This document shows positions 33,123 to 44,500 of a DNA stretch of 64,000 bases, one piece after another. Under the pieces are notes generated by a model, which was not told the DNA's origin, ran no database searches, and was given only the letters and a program-made list of their open reading frames with translations. Source of the DNA: Buxus sempervirens (taxonomy: Eukaryota; Streptophyta; Magnoliopsida; Buxales; Buxaceae); the NCBI GenBank assembly GCA_947561395.2, contig OX387192.1, forward strand, positions 5,456,001 to 5,520,000. Reading direction: 5' to 3'. The translations under genes and the position numbers were made by a program. The first letter of the stretch is position 1; the number at the start of each line of letters is the position of its first letter.

Positions 33123-33156
33123 CATCTGGATTACTGATAAAAAAACACATGTCAAG

Positions 33157-34417
33157 CATGTGTATCTGTCCTACCATGATTGTGCCATATGGTGCTTTTC
33201 AGTTAATCCAACATCAAAAGCTTATAACTTGATCATTTAATTTCGATTGTGAAGCAATGTTTGTCATTTCGCTCCATTTTCCAAACTTTATCTAATGGAC
33301 CTAAAATTTGTAAGAAATGAGACTTTTGAAATTGCATTTTCCTTTAGACTTCATTTAGCTTAGTTTTATGGTTTTGGTGTATACAAATTCCCTGCACTTT
33401 TTGGACGCAAAATTAGGGTGGCTACGGTACGCCTTTGCCCCTTGCCCTTGCTTTCAATCAAAAGTTTCTCTTCTTAAATCTATCATTCTCCTTCCTGATT
33501 TCAAGGTTCTATTACCCTTACCCACAAGCCTTTTATCTTAAAAAATTCTTATCGCTATCTTACTTCCTTTGATTATAGGTCAAGAAAGTTGTAGTAGTGT
33601 CATTTGTTTCTAGAATCTCCTTCGCTTAAGTAATGTCATAATTAAATGTTTATAAAAAAAAGGTAGAGACGTTAGAAGCATTAGTTCTTTATGTTCTTCG
33701 TCAAACTTCACAAAATCCTCAATAGATAACTAATGATCTAATTGTACATATTGATGTGCAGTACCATGTTTAACCTTTTGCTATCTGAAGCGCATACAAC
33801 TTGATCTCAAGATATGGTTTGTCTGTCAAAGATTAGGCATATATTGGCTCTCCAACTATGCACAGATGCTTGCAATAGACCCTTCATTCATGACATGGTA
33901 CTAGACTTTGTAAAGCACAATGTAACGGTACTCGCCATCCTCATATCAAGTTCTTTGCGTTCATCATCACTCATCTTCTTTGGTTTAATTTCCTGTTCTT
34001 AGCAATTGAAGCATTCACTGCCATCACAACACTATTAACTCAGTTTGATACTAGTTGGATATTTATGCCAACGATATAAAAGCAAAATAAAGATCAGAGA
34101 ACTTTGCACATAGATTTTATGTGCTTTGACATATATCTAATTCTCTTATAAAGAAATATTGATCTTTATTTATACTATATGATAAAATGTATTTCTTTAG
34201 TTACCCCTCTAGCTTTACACTTTCCATCATTTCACTTAATTGAGAGTGATCAGCATGCCTATTAACACCATGCAATAGAGGAAAAAGGAAAAGTAAAAGA
34301 AAACAAAAGAGAGAGAAAAAGCAAAACCTAGAATTTATAAAATACACAACATTACATTTTGATCATAGGAATTAAAATATTGGAATTGGAATTTGCAAGT
34401 GTGAATTTCAATTATTG
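33157..34417. other. Intergenic, no gene seen
   Basis: This AT-rich DNA lies between the LINE and the FPA upstream region. Open frames are short and lack known domains. No RNA gene was recognised. Confidence 0.6.
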
Positions 34418-34645
34418 TCTATACTATATATAACACGAGGCACCCCCTTGGTAATCACACCAAGTAAAATGTGAGACTATCCAAAACAACCCTTATACGT
34501 TATTGTGAAGATTTGTTAATAAAAAGGGTACAATAGTTAAAACTACCTCAATTTCTTTAAAAACTTAATAATCATTTGCAAAACCATTTCCTCTCTCGTT
34601 TACCTCTTTATTCACACATGCAGTATTGCATGTGCACCTGGCTAG
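34418..34645 (+). mobile_element. Possible small non-autonomous Helitron
   Basis: It begins TCTATACTATATATAAC and ends with a hairpin CACATGCA-GTAT-TGCATGTG (34615-34634), then seven bases and CTAG, followed by T. TC start, 3' hairpin about 10 bp from a CTRR end and a following T are Helitron signatures. The base before the start is G instead of the usual A, which lowers confidence. At 228 bp it would be a deletion derivative. Confidence 0.42.
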
Positions 34646-35262
34646 TGCTAGTAATGGCATGTGCAATATTGCGTGTCTACAAACCAAAAATGATTAAGTA
34701 GATGTGCACATAGAATAAGTTGTAGGATAGGATGTCAGTTGTTGGTAAAAGACATTAAATTCTTCACGTTTCAAAGGATATTATGATACATAAATAAATA
34801 AATTTCGTTGACTACAAAAACCATAGAATTTTCAGAAATTGTTTTAAACCTCCCAAGGAAGAGGTTCATCTTATTTTTGAGGAAACCATATCTAAAATCT
34901 TTTCAAATGAATAAAATCTGGAGGAATGTCCAACAACCAAGTAATTATATCATATGTGGAGGATTTTACTTAGCTATATAAGCCATTTCATAGCTAGTCA
35001 TGTATCATGTTTGAATCTGTGTACTACATTTATCTTGTGTCATACCTTTTGGCTTTAGGTGTAGGCTCAAATCTGTGTTTTGTTTTTGAATATAAATGAA
35101 ACTCCTACTTATACTTCCTTAAAAAAAAAATTTCGTTGACCTAATTTTATTAATTATTAAAATTAATAAAAGAAAATTATCGGAACCCACCGGCCGTGTA
35201 CCGACCGTTTGAGAAAGGACCTTAAATACGGTCTATAATGAGCAGGCAGTGTTTAGGAACCC
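34646..35262. other. FPA upstream intergenic DNA
   Basis: This is AT-rich sequence without an open frame. A second GCATGTGCAATATTGCGTGT stretch near 34657 resembles the Helitron-like hairpin just before it. The proximal part (35170-35262) probably belongs to the FPA promoter. Confidence 0.5.
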
Positions 35263-35584
35263 TATATTTATAGTTCGTTATTCTCCTCTTTATTCCGTAT
35301 CCCTAGTTCGCTTCGTTTCAGAGCTCTTCACGTCTCTTTCCGTTCTCGATCAATCCGTTCTAGGGTTTTCGTTTTTTCCAATTTATTCTTTCTTTTGTTT
35401 CTTCTCGATCTGAATGTTCGTGTCTCTCTTCGCCATTCTCTCGTTATCCTCTGTATAACCTTCGATTTCTCCTGTAATTATCTTTGCTTATAGTTTTTAA
35501 TTCATTCGGTGATCTAGTTCTCCTCTTTAAATCAGATCTGCAACTTTTGTTGCTCTGGTTTTCTAAGATTTATTTGCGTCAACG
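35263..35584 (+). promoter_or_regulatory. FPA: FPA core promoter and 5' UTR
   Basis: A TATA-like TATATTTATAG at 35263 is followed by a C/T-rich leader (CTCCTCTTTATTCC, CTCTTCACGTCTC, TTCTCGATC), typical of plant 5' UTRs. The first ATG in good context is the FPA start at 35585. The exact start site and any leader intron cannot be read from sequence alone. Confidence 0.55.
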
Positions 35585-38500
35585 ATGCCGCCTCCGAGCA
35601 AATCAAACATGCATTCGGAACAAAACCCTAGGTCGAGCCGCGGAGCGAAGGATGGGGACGAAGACGAAACGCCTTCGCACAACCTCTGGGTTGGCAATCT
35701 CGCGAGCGATATCAGCGATGAGGATTTGATGGATGTTTTCGCCAAGTACGGTGCTCTTGACAGCGTGACCACATATTCGTCCAGAAGTTATGCGTTCGTG
35801 TACTTTAAGCGCCTCGAAGATGCGAAAGCCGCGAAGGACGCCCTCCAGGGCACTGTCATCCGTGGCAACCCGATTAAGATCGAGTTTGCTCGACCGGTTC
35901 GTTCTACCCTTTCAAGCGTTACATTAGGTTTTCCTGAGTGTAATATATGTGACTGGTTTATTATTAATTTGAAATCGAGGTTTTGTAATTTTTGTATGAT
36001 GACAATGTTAGATCGCCGTACAGAAATTTTGAGAAGTGTTAAAACTGTGTTTTTGTTTACATAATAGGAGCAAACGTTTCCCTTAGTACGATAGTATAAG
36101 CCGATCTGTAAACCCGTCCAACAATGCCCTCATTACTGTCAGATTTTGATTTAGGGCGTTTCTCACTTAGGGTGAAAGCTTTTTAGATAATAAAGAAACA
36201 TTTGAAGTAGGAAACAAAGATTAAAGAAATAGATAACGTTGGACACAGGTGCGAGACTAACTTCTGCAGCAGATGCTAGGATAGAAGTGGTGACTTAAAT
36301 AAATTGTAGTTTCTGAAAAGTTACGCTGGAATTCCATTTGTTAAAAGTTCAATCTGCTGTTGAAAATATTATGTTGTACGCGATGGTACTTGATATCTCA
36401 TCTCAAGCTGGGGGTCCTCAATGAGTGTGCACGCTAATTGGCAAATAATATGTGGTGATACCACTGTTTCGCCACACATTTGTGGGAATGTATATTTTAC
36501 ACATTATTATTTTAATTCAATGATTTGAGATTGTCCTCTCAACCAACAAAAAAAAGATGGTGATTGAGAATTTTCATTTTTTAGGATCATTTTGTTGGTC
36601 AGTAAAATGGAAGAACTTTCTGAATGCTTGAAACATTTGATCATTTAATTGTTCCAATTACCAATTAATCAACTGAACTTGTGATGAATTTCTGAAGAAA
36701 TCATGCACTACGAATCAGAATATTCATGCGTTATCATTACAACATTTGAAGACTTCTAATAGCACGCTATCAAGAAAAATTAATTTGCTGAAAGCCAATG
36801 CTTAAGCACATTACTAACGAGGGAAACATATTTACTTAGTTTAATTTTTTTTATAATTTATTGTGCAACCAACACATGACCTGGCTACATAGGTGAAAAA
36901 CCAAATTTGGGCAGAAAAAAAAAAGGATTAAACTCTATCATCGAAATGATCTAATAAATTGCATTATGCCTCTTGGGCTTGAAGTTTAGAAAAATAATGG
37001 CAAAATCTTGTTAATTATTTTTTGCTTGCAAAGAAGGGACATCAAGAAAGTTGAACACAGATGCCAAATATCTGACAATTAAGCTAAATTAAGACACTTA
37101 AGCAAATGAGAGGGTCAACTCAGATTCCAAATATCTGACAATTAAGACTGAATGGGTGGCCTCAAAGTGCAACTATGGGAGTTCAAGTAGTGTAGGTGGC
37201 TAAGTCCTCAATATGAAAAAGAATATTCTAGAAGCAGACAATTAACATAGGGCCATGAGAAAAAAAAAACCTGTTATAAATTTCTTTCTTCATTGAAGGC
37301 AGAGAAATCAAGGACAGTGTTGTTGAGTTTGTTTTAAAGTTGCCTCCAGTCATGAATGATTGGGGATTCCCTCTCAATCAATAATATGATTGACTGAAAC
37401 AGATAAGTTATGTCATACTGAAGAAGTTAATGTATTTTTACTGAAATTCGGGGATTCAAAAATATAAACATAGACTGGAGAGCAAGTTGAGGCAGTTCAA
37501 CTTATGTTTGTAGTGTTAGGAGTTGTTTTGTGGCTAATAGAGTGGGAAAAGTTGCAACGCGTATTTTTTTTTTTTTTGGTTTTTGATCAGGAAGTTGCAA
37601 CGAATGTTCGATTAGATACAATTGTTTTCTCATTTTTATTAGAAGCAGTTGGTTTATAGGTTTTCCTCACATTCAAATTGGAACCATTGAACAAAAGGAA
37701 TCTTGATTCATGATGCTCAGTAATAGCATGCTGTCAATATGGTTAAACTTACTTGAAAGAATAATAGGACAATCATGTTATGCAATGTGAAACTTCTTAT
37801 GGTTCTTATGTTTGATCTGGAACTGGTGGTAATTGATTGGAGAGGTTGAGAGGTTGCTCGCTTTTTGTTTTTTTCTCTAATGGTGGATCCACTTATTATC
37901 AATTTTTTAATGATAAATCAGATCAGGAATTTGCCGTTTCCTGAAAATTTGAATGGTTAAGCAAAGTGTTTCATCGCCTTAAGAATGATGGTGACCAAAG
38001 GATGAGGGGCAGGGCTTGTATTATCCCTTTTACAACTTGGGCCCCCCACTGCCTTTTCTTAGAACATCTTTTGGTACTGATGATCACTTATATTTGTATT
38101 CTCTACAGGCATAGCGATAGGCAGGTTAAAATGGCATTTCACAATGGCCTGATCCTATGGGAGCTCCCCTGCTACAGGACAAAGGAGACTGACATCAGGT
38201 TTGGGTTTTTCCAAAACCTGCACCAAACATACCCTGTCGGGCATGAAGTGTGATTATTTACATCTATGTTACATGGACTTAGGTGTGGGTATTAGGTGAA
38301 ATTGTGTATCTAGATGTTATGCTTCATCTAATCCCTATATCATAGGACTTGGGAACTCAGCCAAATATACTATATATTTTGAATGTATTTATGTTGAGCA
38401 GTAAAAACAATATTTGGTAGTATCTGTACACGGTTTCAATGTCTAAACATTTAGAAGTTGATAATTAAGTAGTACTGAGTTGGTTGAACCAATGGTATTT

Positions 38501-41500
38501 TTAGTGATTCCATGCCATCTCTTGGATGTTCCACAGCAGTGTAGTGTGCTGCTGAAATTCCGTTCTAGAAATCCCTTGTGAGAAACTTTGTACAGGGTGT
38601 TTCTCTCTATTACAAATTGAGTGAAATTTCCTACGAAACAGGGAAACATAGCGAAATTTCAAGCACAACGGGACAAAACACATTTTTTTTAAAATATTTT
38701 TTTGCCATTTAAATAGGAGAGACACTTGAAATTTTGCCCAAATCCAAAAAAAAAAAAAAACCCAATTTTCACATTTAAAAATTTCACGTGAATCACGGCG
38801 TGCCTTTGAAATTTTGTTTCAATCACTGGGAGAAACGCTCGGCAAAACCAAAATGTAAAACCATATTTCACAAAGAGTGCTCTTGAAGATTGTCCACTTA
38901 TTACATATGGCTAGATATTTCTAGTGGGTTTGAAGTCTTGTTCTTTCTTTCGCATAAATTGGCGAATGAGCTAGATGATGGCTTGGCTAAAGGGGAGTTT
39001 ATTGGAGAAGTTATACTTGGGTGGTGTTCCTTGAGGATGTGCTGGTGGGGTATTGATGTTATATTCATACGACAGCGATTGCAGATATTGTTCTGTTTTG
39101 TACTTTTGCTTTGTCTTTGCACTCGTAAAATTTGAATTTATATATTCTCCCCTCGTATAAAATTTTTTTAATCAGGAAAAATAGAAAAATTAAGTATATA
39201 GTGAAGGTAAAGGTTAAAAAATTCTAGAATAGAGTGAAAATATGTTAAAAGAAAATCTGGAAAGAGTTGTGAAGGATCCGAAGCGGGGTATAGATGTTAT
39301 ATTCACAGGACAGTGAATGCAGGTCTTGTTCAATTTTGTACTTTTTCTTTGTCTTTGCCCTCCCGCCATTGTGATTTTCTATATTCTCCCCACTTAATAA
39401 AATTTTGTTATCTATGAAAAATAGAAAATTTAAATGTAGAAGGTAAAGCTTTCATATTTCTAGAATAGAGTGAAAATATGTTAAAAGAAAATCTGGATGC
39501 AGTTGCGAAGGATCCGACATGGATGCCATATTCATGTCATACCTACTAATGTAGGTGCTATTGAGTAAAATAATCTTTACCCAAAAAAAGAAAAAAAGAG
39601 TGAGTAAAAGAATGCTCAAATCTTACTGAGAGTTAGCATAGATTCGCATATATATTTTTCTGATGAATTAGATTCACATATATTTTGCATTAAAAAAAAA
39701 CAATATATAATCTATATGTTGAGGTGGGGTTGCCCTACATGGTCTTATCCAATCTTCTAGGCGGGAGTAGGCTTGGACCTTGGAGTAGGATGGGCCAAGT
39801 TTGGTATGGATTTGCCACCATCATGTGGTTACATATGACAAATTTTCCTGAAATCTCGGTGATTCGCCTTCCAAAATGAAAAATAGTCGGCTTTTAGGAG
39901 GTATTTATGTGGTATAACAATTTCAATTTTTTCTTTTGCTGGATAATATGGAGTTGTCAAAGATTCCCCTCTGTTGATCCTTGATGTAGAACATTTAATG
40001 CCCTGCATTTCAAGAGTTTTTGCGTTGATTGTAATTTCACAATTTTAATATGTAATCAGTTAATCCATTATTAAGTTATATATGCTCAAGTCTGATGGTT
40101 GGAGTATTTTTTTCACTTTTCATGATACTATGAATGTACTTGTTAATATGATACCATAAACTTTTTTATTTTCTTTAAGAGAAAAATTGAGCTTCATTTT
40201 TCAACAGTTCTGCGATATTGGTATTGCCCTAGGCCTCCTTTATGGATCTTTGTGAGGAAATTGATGTGAGTGAAAACTAGATTTTCTTTGCAGTGTATTC
40301 TTATCATTTGATTGATGCTTGGTTGTTAGATTTCTCTGATCATTTGATACAGTTGGTCCATTTTATTCCAGTCTAAAACAATATTTGGACTACATTATGG
40401 AAGAAAACATTAAAAGTTGTGTGAGCACTTACTGGCATCTATGTGTTGTCTGTGTCTGTTTGACGAAGAGACAATTGCCTTTTGTTGATCCTTCTATGGG
40501 TAGTTCTAAACTGATTTTTCATCTTTTATGACCTTTTTATTGTTACCATCAGTTTTTGGCTGTTGTGAACTGCTAAATCCTTCATGTGTGAATTTGGAGC
40601 AGACAAGCCATTCTGTTAATATTGATTGCTCATATAATCATTCTCTTAATTAAATGACCATAAAAAACATAGTGTTTTGGTGATATTGTGTTGCACTTCT
40701 AAAAATCAAACTACATGTTTTCTGTTAGTAATTTTTGGATCTGATTTTCATGCTTTCAATAGGTTTTCTATGTTTTTTATGTTGATAGTTTTGGTTAGAC
40801 TGTGGGGATGTGGAAGTAAAAGGGCTAGGATGGGATGCATGATGCTTTGCAATTCTAATGAAATCATGTGCATGAGTCAGTTTGTGTAAGTGTCCAGGTG
40901 TGAAATTTGGTGAACCTCCATATTGGGAGGAAGGGACTCGGTACTTTAGTAGTTAAATTTGATCAATTTTTTACCATCTTAAAGTACCTGAACATTAATT
41001 ATATGTAGAGGCTTGGGTGTTTATCTAAACAACAAGCACTGTTTGAAGTGGGCCAGGTGATGCTCAGCGATCCAGCCTGCATTAGGCTGTAGCCTGCCCA
41101 AGATTCTTTCAAGGACCTTTTGGGTGCAAGCCTATGATTTGATAATGGGGTTGAGCCAAGCTTGATTAGCTCTATCAAATTAAATGGGTTTGACACGTCC
41201 AACTTGCAAACAATATTTGTCATTTAGAACCGCAAAACAGTAACCATATTTCTCCATTGCAATTTTTTTTAATAACAAAATGATTTTATGAGTGAGAAAG
41301 ATCGAGTGTGATGCGTGACTTTTAAACTTCATTCAGTTAATCATGGTTTAGAATTTTGAAATTGAAGAGAAGCATCATATTGAAAACCCTAATTGGATTT
41401 GAAGCTTTTTTGATATAACATCAAGTGATTTGAAAAGAAATTTTTTCATGCTTGAAAACCCATAAATTGTTGGGAAGAAGTAGAAGTTGGAAGAACCTTT

Positions 41501-44500
41501 TGCTTTCTTGATTTAAGAAAGAAGATACACATACACACTAGGTATATCAATCTATAGGTTTAAAGATACATGTGTGCACACGCACACACATGTGCCTATT
41601 TTTTCTGTGATCAGGCCGTGATGAAGGCCCCAACATGGCCCGAAATATGAATGGGCTTAAAACTTATGTCAGGCTCGCTCCCAGTCGCAGCCCCGTCCCC
41701 AGCCTGAAAAGCTACTGCACTGAGCAGTCAATGGGCTGGCCTATGCCTATGCCCAATTTGGGTCTTTCCAACATTGATATGGTGAGAAAGGTGAAGGGTG
41801 AAGGGTCTGCGTTGCTTTCAATCTAAACATCACTAGCATTACCTGTACAAGTAACTTTTTCTTTTGATTGAAACAGCTCATATATCTTTCTTATTGACTA
41901 GAATTACAAACATGAATTGTGAATTGTTTTGTTTGCCATATATATATATTTTGGGTAATGTGGGAACCTACCCTAGGCAAGGCCTCTATTGGACCCACCC
42001 TAGGAAAGTAAACCCCTAGATACATGAATCCACCCACAAGGCCCATCTATATTTAGTTACAGAGCACCGGCAGGAGGTTTTGTATCCAAGATGTCTGGGT
42101 TTACAGTTCATACCAAGGTTTTTCCCTTACCAACTGGGCAACCCTAGTGGGTTAAAGACATTTAGATTGTACTTTTTTTTTTCCTTTGCAATTGATGTCT
42201 GTTTATTATAATTTAGTGCGCTTTATCCCGAAAGAAAAATATTAAAGTGATCAAATAATTTTCTCTTGGGGAAAATGTCCGAGGATTTATTTAGTAGGAA
42301 AGCCTCGAAGACTAGTAGCTTTTTGGTCTTAAAATGAACTTGTTATACGAATTATGCATTAGTCCAACCATCTCAAACCACTAGTAGTTTAGCCATTTGG
42401 GTACTTCTGGAAGGCTAAGATAAGTTTAAATTACTTGCATTACCACCCAGATGCCAACTTTTTCTTCACTATTGGTTTTATTTTTGGCTGTCTTAGCGCT
42501 GGCCTGACATTGATGATTGTATTGTTAAAGATTGATTTGTGATTTTCAGAATATTGATAGACTGGAATTTAGAAATTTGTAATTCTTTCTGTGCTGAATT
42601 ATTGATGAACATGGTAGGTATTCTTAGTTTGATGTTTAGCTTATGCGTTATTCTATATGTGGTTTTCCTTATTGAGAAGTTTGGATTTATTGTGGATTTC
42701 TAAACTTTATTTAATTGTGAGCACTTTGATCCATTTTAGATAGACTTCTTTTTCCTTAGATTTTTTATTTTGAGTTTAGAATAGCTAGGGGTTATGGTTC
42801 ATTGAGGATTTTGGCTATCATCTCCCAAGGATCTGGGTTTTGGTTTTGGAGATTTTTGCATGCTCTCTGTAATGAGAAGGGCTATTGTTCAATTCAGATT
42901 TTTGAACTCACCTTGTGTTAAGGTTATAATTTTGGTTTACAGACCATATGCTGATGAGCAACGGAAGCCTGGGAGAAGATGACTTGTTGATAGGCATTAA
43001 AGCATATAAGCAACCTATTTAAAACATCTAAAAGCCAACTAATACAGGATGATAAAGCCATAATATCCATGGCTATAAGCTGTCAAATACTATATAGTCA
43101 ACCATTTAATGTAAAATTTTATTTGAGATTTAATGTAATGCTATAGGTTTTAAATCTCCTTTGAATGTCCTAACTTCCAATTTTTATATTAATACATGAA
43201 TGTTAAAGAGTTGAATAATTGAAATTTCTGTAAGTTCACATGGTTTACTAGCTTAGTTCTGAATGTAATTTATGCTGATATCTATTATCATTCTGATGGC
43301 TTGTAAAAGATTTTTTTTATTTTAGTTAATAATCTGAAAGAAATTGGTCATTGATATTTTTCCATATATCTTGTCTGGATTGCATAGATACTCTGCTACT
43401 GAGGCTCTTAAAATTAGAGTTCTAGTTATCCACATTTTATTTTTATGGAATCATGTTTTTTAATGAAATAGAATATTGATCAATAACTTGAAATAAAGTG
43501 AACAGTTGGTAATTGATAGTTCACAAATTTCAAAGGACTGTTAAGCTCCATATTCCGAATCGGTATATCAAATCTTGTTATGCTCCTAAAGGGGAAAAAG
43601 GGTAATTTAGTAGAATTTTCCAAAACTTTTAGACAGTGAGTTCTTTGTTACATATAACACTCTCTTGAATTAAAATTAGGGGAATCGGTGTTTTTTACTG
43701 GGGCATGAAATAAACTTACCATGATGTGTAGATAAAATTTGGTTTAAGTTCCCATGTATTTGAATTGCTCATATAGATCATTTTTGGTTAATTAATTGTT
43801 CTCTTTGTTAGAATGGTTTTATGTGGATCTCGTATGTCGTTGCCCATAAACATTTGAGTCCCTTAGATATTTAGGTCTTAATAATTTCAAAATTTTAGAA
43901 TTGGAACAAAATCCTATTGAAAGATCTTTCAAGGAGGGGGTAAGAGCAAAGAGAACATAGATGGAATCAGTTAGAAAGCATCCGGATACTTATATTCTGA
44001 TTTAAGGTAATGTATTTTGACAGGTTCGGAGGGAGCAACAGGATTCATGCTTGCTGACCCTTACTAGTTGGGATAATGCATTTGGCTATTGGTTCATATG
44101 GATTTGTTGGTAGAATTAGGCCTTCTTGATGGATGACCTGATGACTTCTAATGGGTGGTAAAATTTGGTCCAAGGGCAAATATCAAACTCTGTGTAGGTG
44201 GGGTTAGATATTTAACTTTACCAAATGGCAAGCCTTAATTCGATTATTTATGTGAAAGTTCTGCAGGGTTTTGAATTTTTCCCCTTATAGTTTGGTTATT
44301 CTAATTTGTAGACTTGATTTTTCTTTCATGACCCAAGGCACATCAAATACATGCATTAATGTTAAGTTGATATCCCCTATGATTAGAACATGGATGTAAA
44401 ATAACTATGTTGATACTAAGTGAAATGTTCATCCATGTAAGATCCGTTCTTTTTGATTGATGTGATGTGCCTGATGATTAATTTGCTTCTTATCTTTCAA

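Larger units (their letters stand above)
22977..33147 (+). mobile_element. L1-type LINE, 5'-truncated, interrupted by two solo LTRs
   Basis: After removing the two insertions the LINE is about 5.6 kb: part of ORF1, ORF2 with endonuclease, reverse transcriptase and a C-terminal zinc-binding region, then a (TA)n run and a short A-run (near 33139). The 9-bp word CATGTCAAG occurs at 22968-22976 and directly after the A-run at 33148-33156, and may be the target duplication. If so, ORF1 lost its first part at insertion. Several frameshifts and stops show that it is dead. Confidence 0.8.

Noticed and set aside
33148-33167. CATGTCAAGCATG as a regulatory palindrome
   Set aside because: It is better explained as the end of the LINE target duplication (CATGTCAAG also at 22968). 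The palindrome is short and imperfect.
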